Shown: positions 33,875 to 44,744, counted from the stretch's first letter. The stretch is 64,000 nt of DNA from Shinisaurus crocodilurus (GCA_021292165.1 CM037877.1:8423980-8487979), one strand, 5' to 3'. Made by a program: numbers and translations. The notes: generated by a model not told the origin, from the letters alone.

Positions 33875-34751
33875 AAGCAGCCTTAATCGCCAGGAGCTCT
33901 TTCTCCCATATCGTATAATTCTGCTCTGAAGGGGTTAACTTTCGGGAGAAGTAAGCACAAGGCAGGAGCCCCTCCTTTCGCCCCCCCTCCTGGAGAAGAA
34001 CTGCCCCAATCGCAACCTGAGACGCATCAGCTTGCACCACAAAGGGCTGCTGCGTGTTGGGGTGTTGGAGGAGGGGTTCTGAGGCAAACCGCGACTTCCG
34101 CTGTTGGAAGGCAGCTTGTGATGCCCCAGACCAATGGAATGTTTTGTCCTTCCCCCTCAATAAGTCTGTTAGTGGGGCCGTGAGTTGAGCAAAGCCAGGG
34201 ATGAATCTTCTGTAATAATTTGCAAACCCCAGGAAGCGTTGCAGCTCTTTCTTGGTGGTAGGCGGCTGTTGCCATGACAACACTGCCCTCACTTTGGATG
34301 AGTCCATGCCTAGTCCTTGAGGTGAAATCTGATGCCCCAAGAAGTTTAGCTCCTGGAGATCAAAGGCACATTTCTCGAGCTTTGCATACAGGCTGTGCTC
34401 TCTGAGCCTTTGCAGCACCGCCTTGACATGTCTCTCATGTTGAGAGGGGTCTTGTGAGAAAATTAGGATATCGTCAAGATAAATCACCACAAATTTGTCC
34501 ATGAAATCCAGGAATATCGAGTTCATAAAGTTCATGAAGACAGCTGGACTTATTGATAACCCATAAGGCATTACTAAATGTTCACATAAACCATAACGGC
34601 ATTTAAAGGCTGTTTTCCACTCATCTCCCTCTCGGATTCTGACCAAATTGTAAGCCCCCCTCAAGTCCAGCTTTGTGAAAATCCGGGAGGAAGACAAACG
34701 TTCCAGCAGTTCCGGAATCAAAGGAAGGGGATACTGGTTTTTAACAATCAC
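33780..34751 (-). pseudogene. Chromovirus reverse transcriptase and RNase H
   Basis: A 323-codon frame. RT motifs: VKNQYPLPLIPELLERL, FTKLDLRGAYNLVRI (catalytic D), VMPYGLSISPAVFMNFMN and the catalytic YLDDILIFS, all in frame. RNase H follows: FVVQADASQVAIGAVLL (D), [15 protein letters not shown] (E) and [11 protein letters not shown] (D). The start chosen is only the first Met in frame; the true RT begins upstream in other frames. The longest intact piece of the element. Confidence 0.95.
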
Positions 34752-35290
34752 CTGGTTGAGGGCTCGGTAGTCGTGGCAGAGACGTAGCTCCCCCCCTTCT
34801 TTTTTACAAACAGACAGGGGGCCCCAGTGGGGGAAGAGGAGGGCCGTATAAAACCCTTCTTTAAATTGGAGTCAATGAATTCCCTTAAAGCAGCCAGCTC
34901 TCGCTCAGACATTGCATACAGGCACAGCCTTCCAGCAGGAATAGAGGAACCGGGAATTAACTCAATAGCACAGTCATAGGGGTGATGAGGAGGGAGGTGT
35001 TCTGCCTCCTTTTTTGTCAAAGACATCCCAAAAATCTGCATATTTGGCCGGAGCGGGACGCTGCCCCCCTGTAGGCTCCGAATCCCACGCAGATGAGTGG
35101 ACAGAGGCTGCTGCGAGTTGGCAGGGTTGGCAATGCTGCAGACAGTAGGGAGAGAGAAAATGAACCTCCAGCCGATCCCAAGAGATGTAGGGGTTATGCT
35201 TGACCAGCCAAGAAGTTCCCAACACCACGGAGCATTGGGACAGGGGGGTGAGGAAGAACTGCAATTGCTCGTGATGTCCTTGGATCTGCA
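34748..35290 (-). pseudogene. Chromovirus protease-RT linker and RT N-terminus
   Basis: Frames 34974-35291 and 34748-35485 together hold the protease C-terminal part (CSVVLGTSWLVKHNPYISWD) and the RT N-terminus (YAMSERELAALREF, NLKKGFIRPSSSP, CLFVKKKGG). They are offset by a frameshift near 34990 and another near 34785. The solo LTR abuts at 35291. Confidence 0.87.
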
Positions 35291-35936
35291 TGATGGTGCG
35301 TGTGTGCGAGATGGGAGATTAAAAATCCTGTTCGTGTGTAGAGGCCCATTTATCCACACACAGAAATCCAGATCTTTCTCCCCCTCTCTCTGCGCAGCGT
35401 GCAGTGTTTTGGTTGCAATCAGCCAGACAGCTTTCCAGCATATAATCCGACTCCAGCAGCCAGCTCCCCCGTTTGCAGATAGCAAGGAAAAAACTCTGTA
35501 ACTCCACAGGTCTATTCTACCTGTTTATTTACTTAGCAAAGTAATATTCTACAGAGTATACATTTCCTAGTTACAGTCCATGTGCAGAGTACAATGCATA
35601 GCAAGCATTTGTTCCAGTGGAGCAAGTTGAGCTTTACCCCACCTCAGCAAAGACGCTACATTGTTGCATAAGTCCAGCAAGCAATAGTCAGAAGAAAAGA
35701 GTGAAGAGAGAGAACAGTCCTGCTCCTCTCTAAAATGGCTCCAGACAGACAAACAAGTCAGTACGTCACCAGAACATCTAAACCATGTGACTAGCTCATA
35801 CTGTTCTCACACTTTAGTAACCCCTGCGAGAGCACGAGATTCTAGAGAGACATAATAAACCTGTTTACCCACCATTCTGTCCCTTCCGTGTGTAAACAAT
35901 GTGCTCCAGCTTGTGAATGTGATACATATCACAACA
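35291..35936. mobile_element. Solo LTR nested in the chromovirus
   Basis: The 646-bp insert begins TG and ends CA on either strand and is flanked by the perfect 5-bp duplication CTGCA (35286-35290 and 35937-35941). When it is set aside, the interrupted protease-RT region is contiguous on both sides. A plausible orientation is minus, with AATAAA at about two-thirds of its length (plus-strand tttatt near 35523). Open frames inside (for example 35319-35507) are not genes. The family cannot be named without a library search. Confidence 0.9.
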
Positions 35937-35941
35937 CTGCA

Positions 35942-36430
35942 TTGTTACAGGCGTGGTCACCTGAGCCCCCCCCCCCCGCAGGGGCTTCCCATCCATGCCC
36001 TCCACCGGAATGGGAGTGGGGAGATTCAGATTCAGAGCCAGGAAACGATGTCGCTTGGCAAAAGCAATGTCCAGGAAGCTGTTGGTAGCGCCGGAATCCA
36101 CCAAGATAGATGTTTGCACCCCCACCCCTTCTGGGGCCAGTAGGGATAGCTCTGAGCATGAGCCTGAGCCTGGGGTGAGGAGGCATCGGTGGCAGGGTTC
36201 TGAAGGGTGCCGGCGCTTCCTCCCGCCCAGCGGCACCGTCTAGGGGCAGGAGCTCACGTTTTTCCTTGTGACAGTCTCTGGGCTGGTTTGGCAGGGCAGG
36301 CATAGGTGAAGTGCCCGGCTTGACCACAGTAAAAACACAAACCTTCCAGCCCCGGCGTCGCTCCCTCTCCTCCGCGGAGAGTCGGGGGTCGGGTTGCTCC
36401 TAGCTGCATGGGCTCTCCTGTGGAAGGAGC
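35942..36430 (-). pseudogene. Chromovirus gag zinc knuckle and protease
   Basis: The frame 36254-36541 holds the gag end: PMQLGATRPP and then a CCHC knuckle, CFYCGQAGHFTYACP. The frame 35865-36236 holds the aspartic protease active site ILVDSGATNSFLD. Gag and protease are in different frames. Residues beyond about 35936 in that frame come from the nested LTR, not from the element. Confidence 0.92.
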
Positions 36431-36961
36431 AGCAAGTTTCGCGCACCACGTCACATAACCCCAGCACTGGAAGTAATTCCACATTTTGCTGGCATATGTA
36501 TATAGCATTTTGGGTGCCCAAATCACACCGTAGCCTAGCAAGCCAAGGGTAGGGACAGAACGTTTCTTCCTGAGAAGTCATGTTTGTGTTTTTTTTTTTT
36601 ACTCGCAGGTTTTCCTCGTTAAACATAAAGGGGTATTTTAAAAATGCCACCCTCACTTGTATCTGAAGTGACGCAGCCCACTCTACCACTTCAGGGCTCC
36701 GCCTCTTCTTTCTCCCGCATGCAGTCCTCTAGAGTACACCAGAGGTAGCTCTCAGCCTCAGCGCTGCATCTGTAATATGGAGGTCCATAATATAGGCCTG
36801 TCTTACAGGGGGTTTGTAAGGGCTGCTGAGATCATTTAGGCGAGAACTAATGCTGCCTAGGAACCAGTCAGAGTAGAAGCCATCTCGGATGTTCGCACAC
36901 CACAAATCTTGCTGCTGCCATAAATCATGCTGGTGCCATTCTGGAAGCAACTGTCGCGCAG
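36431..36961 (-). other. Unidentified segment next to the gag remnant
   Basis: A minus-strand frame of 84 codons (36729-36983) has balanced, protein-like composition (for example WQQQDLWCANIRDGFYSDW) and may be coding-derived, but I do not recognise it. It is not typical chromovirus gag. It could be an unrelated insertion, an unusual gag N-terminus, or a piece of another element. Confidence 0.4.
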
Positions 36962-36974
36962 CCTCGAGACATAA

Positions 36975-37665
36975 TAGGAACATAAGAAAAGCCCTCTCTT
37001 CTTACCAAAGGCCTATCAAGTCCAGCATCCGGTTTCCCTCAGTGGACAACCAGATGCCGATGGGAAGCCCAGAAGCAGGGCATGACAATCGTGGTCCCAG
37101 CCCTGGTGTGAGCTCCCTTGTGGCCTGAAGCAAAAGAACTTGTACTGCTGCTGCGCAAGCCTTACTCCCTGGTGCCAGCGGCCCCAGCCCGGGCAGCCCA
37201 CCGCCTTTCCTTTGCTGGGGCTGACAGCAGCGGAGAGGGAGGATTACATGGCGGTGTCATAAAGGGAGCTCTGATGGTGCGTCTCCAGGCTCTCATGAGA
37301 TCTCAGCACGTGGCTGAGATATCGCGAGGTGTTGGCCATGTGCCGAGACCTCACGAGAGCTCTGGAGCCCCACAGCCTCACCGGCCACCACTTTCTTGCT
37401 GTGGCAAATGCCTCCGTGGACTCTCTAGAGCACCAGCGGCAGGTGGCAGTGGGCTCTCCAGGCTGGGGCTGGGGCTCTTGACCACTCTTCCAGCTCCTCC
37501 ACCTCATACAGGCGGCTCACCCGGCTTCATGGGTGGGCCAGCCCCGAATAGCCCTCTTCCTTTGTTGGACTCTAGCAACTGGTGCTCAGAGGCATGCTCC
37601 CTCTGATCCGGGCGGCAGCATTTAGCTACCAGGACCAGTCGCAAGACATACCCTTCTCCTCCATG
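36975..37665 (-). mobile_element. CR1-like 3' end split by a GC-rich foldback
   Basis: Plus-strand 36975-37088 (aggaacataagaaaagccc, tatcaagtccagcatccggt, cagtggacaaccagatgcc) and 37563-37665 (gcaactggtgctcagaggca, ctctcctccatgaa) are adjacent parts of the CR1-like family better kept at 52622-53070. The roughly 470 bp between them is foreign. Confidence 0.7.
37089..37562. mobile_element. GC-rich foldback insertion
   Basis: The centre lies near 37321. Arms tctcatgagatctcagcacg (about 37290) and tgccgagacctcacgagagc (about 37341) pair with few mismatches. Pairing continues outward in blocks, such as gccccagcccgggcagccca against the reverse of gggctctccaggctggggct. No coding domain. Its ends do not match TAGGGATGT, so it may be a second foldback family. 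Confidence 0.6.
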
Positions 37666-37886
37666 AATTTTTAAATCTGTAGTACGGGGATGATAATACT
37701 ACTGATCTTGCTTACAAGGTTGCTGCGAAGATTACTGAGATAATACATCTGAAGTGCTTTAATGCTGAGTGTGATGGTAACTAATCTGCCTTGTAAAAAT
37801 TATTGTGATGTGTCTATGGTGCTCTTCAAGCACTTAAGGAAAGGCATCTGTAAATTAACGCGAAAGGAATTTATGAGAAACAACTG
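37666..37886. other. Unassigned non-coding sequence
   Basis: Nothing recognised. Confidence 0.5.
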
Positions 37887-37940
37887 CTCTTCTTCTTCTT
37901 CTTCTTCTTCTTCTTCTTCTTCTTCTTCTTCTTCTTCTTC
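37887..37940. repeat. (TTC)n microsatellite
   Basis: About eighteen TTC units. Confidence 0.95.
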
Positions 37941-37969
37941 ATCGTCATCCTTTTTCCTTTAAATGTACC

Positions 37970-38043
37970 TACACATGCACATGCACGCACATGCACGCAC
38001 ACGCACGCGCGCGCACACACACACACACAAACACACACACACA
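37970..38043. repeat. Degenerate (CA)n / (CG) tract
   Basis: Begins with imperfect CATGCACG units, passes through a CG run and ends in pure CA. The CR1 copy 2 starts directly at its end. Confidence 0.9.
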
Positions 38044-39117
38044 TATGGAACAACTATCAGGTGGATCCACAATTGGCTACAGAATCGGACTCAAAGAGTG
38101 CTTATCAATGGTTCCTTCTCAAACTGGGGAGAGGTAACGAGCGGGGTACCACAGGGCTCGGTCCTGGGCCCAGTGCTCTTCAATATTTTTATTAATGACT
38201 TGGATGAGGAGGTACAGGGAATGCTTATCAAATTTGCAGACGACACAAAGTTGGGTGGAACAGCTAATACTCTGGAAGACAGAAACAAAATTCAAAGCGA
38301 TCTCGATAGGCTGGAGTGCTGGGCCGAAAACTAACAGAATGAAATTTAATAGGGATAAATGCCAAGTGCTGTACCTAGGGAGAGGAAACCAAATGCAGAG
38401 TTACAGAATGGGGGACACTTGGCTCGACAATACTACAAGTGAGAAGGATCTTGGAATGGTTGTGGATCACAAACTGAATATGAGCCAGCAATGCAATGTG
38501 GCTGCAAAGAAGGCAAATGCTATTTTGGGCTGCATTAATAGAAGTATAGCTTCCAAGTCACGAGAAGTGATAATTCCCCTTTACTCAGCACTGGTTAGGC
38601 CTCATCTTGAGTACTGCGTCCAGTTCTGGGCACCACACTTTAAGAAGGACGTAGACAAACTGGAGAGGGTTCAGAGGAGGGCAACAAAGATGATAAAGGG
38701 ACTGGAAACAAGGCCCTGTGAGGAAAGACTGAAATAACTGGGCATGTTTAGCCTTCAGAAGAGGAGATTGAGGGGAGATATGATAGCACTCTTCCAGTAC
38801 TTGAAGGGTTGTCACACAGAGGACGGCCAGGATCTCTTCTCGATCATCCCAGTTTGCAGGACACGGAATAATGGGCTCAAGTTACAGGAACCCAGATTCC
38901 ACCTAAACATCAGGAAAAATTTCCTGACTGTCTGAGCAATAAGACAATGGAACCAACTACCTAGGGAGGTGGTGAGCTCTCCCATTCTGGAGGCATTCAA
39001 GGTGCAGCTGGACGGCCATCTGTCAGGGATGTTTTGACCTGGATTCCTGCATTGAGCAGGGGGTTGGACTTGATGGACTTGTAGGCCCGCCCCTTCCAAC
39101 TCTACTGATTCTATGAT
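38044..39117 (+). pseudogene. CR1 LINE reverse transcriptase, copy 2, with intact 3' end
   Basis: 5' truncated inside RT. The catalytic box [19 protein letters not shown] is in frame here, unlike in copy 1. The frame then breaks by an inserted base near 38332 (aaaactaacag against aaaacaacag in copy 1), a stop at about 38735 (gaaataactgg) and another at about 38935. The 3' terminus is complete: ttgagcagggggttggactt, ccccttccaactctactgat and tctatgata. The overlap with 18698-19680 is roughly 96 percent identical by eye, so both come from one fairly young CR1 lineage. Confidence 0.95.
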
Positions 39118-39939
39118 ATATAGAAATATTTATATTTCAAGTCCTAAGTAACGCCCTGCCACAAAAACTCAGAGTTGCACAAATGGATGCTTGTCCACTG
39201 CCACCAATTCTCTTGGAATACTTTAAAACCTCCTAGTAGCTTGATATAATAGGCTTAGGTGTGAGATGGACACCAACACTGGAGACAGTATGAACTATTC
39301 AAGAAGATTGTTTATTAAAGGAATCTTTTTGTACATGAGGGAATCCTTCTATTTAGTTTAGGGTTTTAAAAGTGCTTAATGACCTTTCTTAAGGACTCAA
39401 GACACACTGTTGCTGATACAATGACTGTTTATTGCAGGCAAAAATCCCTAAACCTCCACCACCCCAGCCAAATTCACTCACAACGAAGTCCAGCTGATCG
39501 GTATGATCTTCCTATAATGCCAAAGCTCCTCCTGTTGTACCACTGATTCCTTGGACAGATTATCTGCTTTTAAGGCCTGCTTCTGTAACCTTCCGGTAAG
39601 AGCTTAATATATGGCAGGAAAGATGCTTTTAAAAATGCTTTACCTGTGGCAGGTGGTTGGACGGACCAGATGACCTTCAAGTTTCTTTCTAACTTCATCA
39701 TTCTATGTGGATGATATCGGTTGCCAGTTGAGTACTTGTAATGTGGAATGGTAGCTTCAGTTGCATGGTAGCTTCAATTGCAGAGTCCATGTGTCTACTC
39801 CAACGAACATACAAATCTGGGGTTTATGTCCACCACTCTTCCATTGAAAGCCATCCAGCTCCACAGGAGTTGTGAAGCTAGAACTAATCACAGCATGGGA
39901 TACCATACCATATGCATATTGCCTAAATAACATGTCTGT
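39118..39939. other. Unassigned; possible LTR-like sequence
   Basis: Between about 39290 and 39600 the minus strand contains AATAAA within gcctgcaataaacagtcat, reminiscent of an LTR R region. Boundaries and duplications were not found. Confidence 0.3.
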
Positions 39940-40133
39940 TAGGAGCATCGGAAGCTGCCTTATATTGAGTCAGACCATTGGTCCATCTAGCCCAGTACTG
40001 TTGACACTGACTGGCAGTGGATCTCCAGCGTTTCAGGCAGGATTTTTTTCCTGCCCTACCTGGAGATGCCAGGGATTGAACCTAGGACCTTCTGCATGCA
40101 AAGCAGGTGCTCTACCACTGAGCCTGAACCACC
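39940..40133 (-). mobile_element. tRNA-derived SINE, full length
   Basis: The best copy of this family. Reversed, the head reads tggttcaggctcagtggtag (A-box side), catgcagaaggtcctagg and gttcaatccctggc (B-box). The body is ccaggtagggcaggaaaaaa, and it ends actcaatataaggcagcttc. The tail is CR1-like. The minus strand is the transcribed orientation. Confidence 0.85.
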
Positions 40134-40183
40134 ATAATTTCCTGGCATATTGGAGCTTGGGTGAACATGGAAAGCCCTTAACA

Positions 40184-40187
<4 letters not shown>

Positions 40188-40230
<43 letters not shown>

Positions 40231-40231
40231 A
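40188..40231. repeat. (TG)n(TA)n compound microsatellite
   Basis: Fifteen TG units then six TA units. Confidence 0.95.
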
Positions 40232-40479
40232 TTAAAAAGTGATCACCTCTTTCTCTCCTTTCAGAACCTGTCACTAAACCAGGGACACTCTAACATCATT
40301 AGAGAATACAAAAATATTTTTTCAAAACACAAAATATAAATAGTTATAGACACCATATTTCTCTATAGATCATGTGTGAGTGTGAGATACACCCCGCCCA
40401 CCACAGTGCTACATATCACACATTGTTCTGGTATCCCATTAAGGCAGCCGAGAGATGGAAGTCATCATCCTCCCCTTCT

Positions 40480-40900
40480 GCTTACCAGTTAATTTAAAGG
40501 ACCAACCGGGAATGAAAGGTTTTCTGTCATGCATTTATGTTTCCCTCTCCTCCTCCTCCTTTCCCATTTTCCTTTCAAGTTCTGCTTGCTAAGAATCGGA
40601 TGTGGCCCCAATTACTTACGTCTTTAGAGATTTGCAGGGCAATGCTTTCAGTTTAAATGGTGGTAATTTCCACTGTGTTCTTTCCGTCAAGAGCGAGGCT
40701 CGGTTTATTTCTTTAGATATTTACTTATTCGGTATAATGGGCCTGTGGAAGGTCAGAACGTACAATCACACCAAAGGCTGGTTAAAGCCTTCGTAGACAG
40801 GCCGTCATTAACAGCAATCCAACTGTCAACCTCTCTAAGTGTAATTTCCTTCTGATGTTGCAGAGGGAAAACACATATGTAACACTCAAGGATTATTTCA
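40480..40900. other. Unique island, candidate conserved non-coding element
   Basis: Non-repetitive, with ccaattacttacg, tttaaatggtggtaattt, gtcattaacagcaatcc and gtaatttccttctg, which are homeodomain-type cores. It shows no similarity to any other sequence in the window. Inference from composition only. Confidence 0.38.
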
Positions 40901-41765
40901 AAGGTTTGTTTTTTTTAATGTACCCCCACCCCAAGACATGACAGATCTGATGTGAGATCATTTTGCCAAAAAAGAAATACCGGGGGCGGGGGGGGCAGAC
41001 ATCTATGGTCATTTACATGTTCACACGTCACACACTCTTACTATGGAAGGGAGAGTATTCTGAGAGTAAGGCATAGATGATCAGAAGCTAGGTGAGTGAA
41101 GGAATAAGGAGAAGTGGTCACGCTGGGCCAGCCTTCTCATTCATCCTTCATGCTATCACTTTGCTTGATAGTCAGCCAAAGGGGCACACTAACTCAATTG
41201 GGAATCTTCCCTGAGTCCATAGAATTCATCTCCCTTCAACCACATTCCTCCTCCATGGCCAGAAGAGAGGAGAGAGAGAGGACAGTGGGGTGAGATCACC
41301 ATCATCTCCCTTCTAATGAGCTATTGAGGTAGGGCCTGCTCTTGGTCCTACCTGCTGAAGCTTCAGAGCTGATGAATCTGGGTAGGATCACATGTATACA
41401 AGACTGCAGCCCCTTCAGCATGGTAAGGACTAGCCTTTGGGTGGGGCAGCCTAGGCAGGGTAGCCTAGCGGACATGAGTGTTGCTGCATGAGAGAAACAA
41501 ATCCCCTTTCCTTATTTCTGGCCTCTTTTAAAGGCTGCCACTTCCCAGAATCATGGCCTTGGGCACCATTGTCTGGAAAGGTAGGATATAAATTCAAATA
41601 ATGAATATATCATGGGGTGATATCCCAGATACTTCCGTAGATGCAAGAGAGAGGATCACTCCTGTGATATTTGCTCGTTGCTTTATTTCCACTGGTTGGA
41701 TCTCCCTGTTGAAAATAATGAAAATCACCAATGGCATGCCATCAGAACTGTAGTCAATCTGGGGT
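40901..41765. other. Unassigned non-coding sequence
   Basis: G-run at 40983-40996. No recognised repeat or gene. Confidence 0.5.
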
Positions 41766-42000
41766 ATGGATGTACAAGATTATTTTTTTTTGCTTCATGT
41801 TTTACTCAAATTTGCCCCCTTTGCACCTCTGAATGTGAACATGAATGCAAGTGCATTTTCCGGGAAGCTCACATGTTCCCAAACTTGTGTTCACATTTTA
41901 CAAAAATACACACCTTAAAAATGCATTTTCATGCTTTAGTCTATAGGGGGAATGTGCATTTCGGGTGTGCACTTTAAAAAAAATGTGTTCCAGAATGTAG
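41766..42000 (+). repeat. TATGGATGTA-type AT-rich element
   Basis: Paralogous to 9303-9545: both have tcccaaacttgtg.tcacat, a run of tgcac/gcat words, and cttagtc(t/a)at(a/g)gggg. The start tatggatgtacaaga corresponds to tagggatgtacgagg. Confidence 0.65.
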
Positions 42001-43059
42001 ACTTCCCTGCCTCAAGAAAAAGAAAAACAGATCGTAATAAAGGTGGATCAAGCTTTGAGGTGGAGCTCATGGAACCTTGATGGACTCAAGCCTCATTTCT
42101 GTGGTGGGGAAGAGACGTAATGAAAACTGGAACGATCATTTCTTCCCTGCCCTTCCTCTTCAAGAGTGTCCCCATAACCCCATTGTGCCCAGATATCATG
42201 AATTCACATTATGTTTCAGACGTATTCCTATGGTTATTTATTAATTTATTTGCATCTAAAATGTGATGCGTGAACTCTGGGTTTGCTGCCACTTCATATG
42301 TGGAAAGCCACTGAGAGCCAGGCACTGGCCACCACTTGTGCCACTGAAATCCAATCCTAAATGTTTGGGTAGCACAAAGTGACAGGTCCTTGGATCAGGC
42401 CCCACCAGACAACTTTCCCTTCACTAATGATATTGAAATGTTCTCCGGAATAAAATGGTTGGAAGTATAATGAGATACTGAATTGGGGGGGGGGGGAGAG
42501 CCACCATACTGCTCATCTCTAAGCCCTTCTGTTCCTTGAAGTGAAAACTCATTTTAAGAAGATTATGCTGCATACATTAGAAGATGGCCTGATATTCTGC
42601 ATTCATACTCCACCAAGGCTTTTAAGACATAAGGGGGGGGAAACAAAACAAACGAACAAAAAAAAAACAAAACCCCAACAATAACATTTTTTAAAAGCCC
42701 ACAATGCTACAATGACAACATAAATGTTTGTTTTTATTACACTAATGGGAGGCTGCTCGGGTTATTTCTTATGCATGCCATGATGCCATCCCTGGCGAAG
42801 AGGCCGTCGTGTGCTGCCCCTGGGAGACAGGCACGCACGCACCTCCAGGGCCCACATTGTCGATTCAGAGCCATAGAGGGGTGGGGGAGGTCTTTTCCAA
42901 TTGCTATGCAGTGATGGAGTTAGTGGATGGGCAAGCCGGAAGCTTGGAACAAGCAAGCTTTGGTGCTGGTGGTGGCACTGGAGGAGGGCACTGGGGGGGG
43001 CAGGTGATTTCAGCTTTTTCAGACAACATATGCTTACACAATCCACATGTTTGTCAAGT
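42001..43059. other. Unassigned non-coding sequence
   Basis: G-run at 42484-42496 and an A-rich stretch at 42640-42675. No gene. Confidence 0.5.
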
Positions 43060-43419
43060 CAAGTCAAGGAAAGCCTGTTTGCCATGTTCATGCAACTTGC
43101 CCACAAAACCATAGTGGGGGAGAAAGGAATCCCTTCACTAACTAACTAACTAACTTTAAAGACTCTCTTTGCACTCAGAAGGGGCTACTGTCCCTGAAAT
43201 TTTATCTAATTCTGGCAATAAATTAGTTACTGTCACCCCTTTAAAAGCAGACAGAACAACAGGAACAACAACAACCTTTGGTTGGAAGTTATTGCTTGCA
43301 TAAATTTTGTACTTGGAGAAGCCTGTGATAAAAGTGGATGTTCATGTGCTTTTAAATTATATTCCTGTGATGTGTGGAGTGGAGTAAATGACAGACAGCA
43401 AGAAAGTAGACTTTGAGAG
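43060..43419 (+). repeat. Dispersed duplication, copy A
   Basis: 360 bp nearly identical to 45879-46241. It starts caagtcaaggaaagcctg and ends gtagactttgagag; flanks differ completely. Differences from copy B are five substitutions and two short indels, one in a (CTAA)n run. It is not a SINE, LINE or LTR I recognise and has no reading frame. Confidence 0.9.
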
Positions 43420-43890
43420 GGTAGAGCAGGATTGCACCCTGCAACTTCACACGTGGCTTGTGTTGGCTGCACACAACACCCACATGCACAAAGCTATACA
43501 CATGTAGGTTCAGTAGTGCAATCTGCACCCTGCAAGACCTGCACAGTGTACGTCACGTGAATAGGGTCCCGATTAACCCCCTCATACAATGAAAGCACAC
43601 AAGTGTGAGACACATGGGCTATCCCTCACCCTCCAACGGGACGTGCACACCAGCCATGTTTCCGGTGTCCTACAGAAAGGTCTCTCTAGAACTAAAGGTC
43701 TTTCATGTCAGGGGTGGATCCTGGGGCATTCAGGAGCTCGCTCTACACACAGGCACAGATATATCTGCAGGGCCCGGCAGTGGCTGGTGGCTCCAGTGTC
43801 AGTGGGGTGCTCCATCCACTCTTGGTTTCACTCTGAACTTTAAAGGAGCCATCCATGGTTGATGGTACCACAGATACGGTGTTTGAACTC
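43420..43890. other. Unassigned non-coding sequence
   Basis: Nothing recognised. Frames of 84-85 codons overlap on both strands without domains. Confidence 0.45.
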
Positions 43891-44744
43891 GTGCTGTGCC
43901 AAACATTTGTCCCACATTTTCCCCCAACCGTTCTCATTTGATTCGATAGAAAAGAAATTGCTTTTGAAAAGAAATTCAATGGAGAAGAAAATTTTGGAAA
44001 AATTCTGGTGGCGTTGTAGCAAGGGTTCTTCTGCTTACCTTACTCATGAAGTGGCCAGGAAGTGTGCACGCGTGTCCTGTCTTTCATTGCACAATCATCT
44101 CACCAGCAGCCTGTAGCCTCCTCAGCTTTCTCCTGCACATCAGTTAAAGCCCAGGGGGAGACATCAAGGGGTAATTCCTCCCATGGAGCTTTTTCATATC
44201 AGGAAGTGCAGGCAACCTGGGAGGCTGCAGAGCAATGGAGAGATGTGTAATAGAAAGAAAACACACACACACACAACACACACACACACACACACACAGT
44301 GCCCTCAGTCACTTCACACAGCCATCAGATAAGGGCAAACACACCATAAAAGGATTATTCAAAATACATTATAAAATTCCCTGAGAATTAGGCAAAAAAA
44401 AATATGGAAGCCTCTTTCATGGGGGAAGAAAACATTCAGGAAATTGGAGGACAGATTTCCATGCAGCACCTCTTCCCTGGAGCTGGACACAACATTGCCT
44501 CCTTCAGACCTGCATTGTGGAGAATGCAAAACGGGGCCAGCCGGCCAGCACAGAGAAACATAACCCTTAGGAAACAAGAAATAAGCTGCAATACAATCCT
44601 TTCCAATGGTGAGCCCTACCGATGAGAAACTGTTGGAGAATTCCTCTTTCTCCTGGAGAAATTGGGGTAAATTGTTCCCCCAATTTCTCTCTGCCCACAA
44701 ATAGGATGGAGAATTCTGCGAGGTCATTTGTGCACAGGTCTACT
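43891..44744 (+). repeat. Unnamed interspersed repeat R, copy A
   Basis: It matches 54295-55494 in inverted orientation along its length: gtgctgtgccaaacatttg at the start, gcagagcaatggagagatg in the middle, gaagcctctttcatggggga and aatttctctctgcccacaa near the end. It contains a CA tract at 44262-44300. No coding frame is conserved between copies. Confidence 0.75.

Larger units (their letters stand above)
31519..36961 (-). mobile_element. Decayed Ty3/Gypsy chromovirus (LTR retrotransposon)
   Basis: Minus-strand order is gag zinc knuckle, protease, reverse transcriptase, RNase H, integrase, chromodomain, 3' LTR, which is diagnostic of chromoviruses. At least four frameshifts break pol, and a 646-bp solo LTR (35291-35936) splits it between protease and RT. 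The 3' LTR end TG (plus-strand 31519) is clear. No matching 5' LTR is seen: sequence from about 36440 to 36961 is not recognisable gag. The 5-bp word CCTCG flanks both proposed ends (31514-31518 and 36962-36966), which may be a target duplication or chance. Inactive. Confidence 0.9.

Noticed and set aside
36729..36983. Possible host exon or virus-derived frame
   Set aside because: Balanced composition is suggestive, but I recognise no family, and it abuts a retroelement; recorded as unidentified.
39940..40133. Possible tRNA-Ala gene (A- and B-box like words)
   Set aside because: Only part of a cloverleaf is present, the body continues into a SINE, and several sister copies occur.
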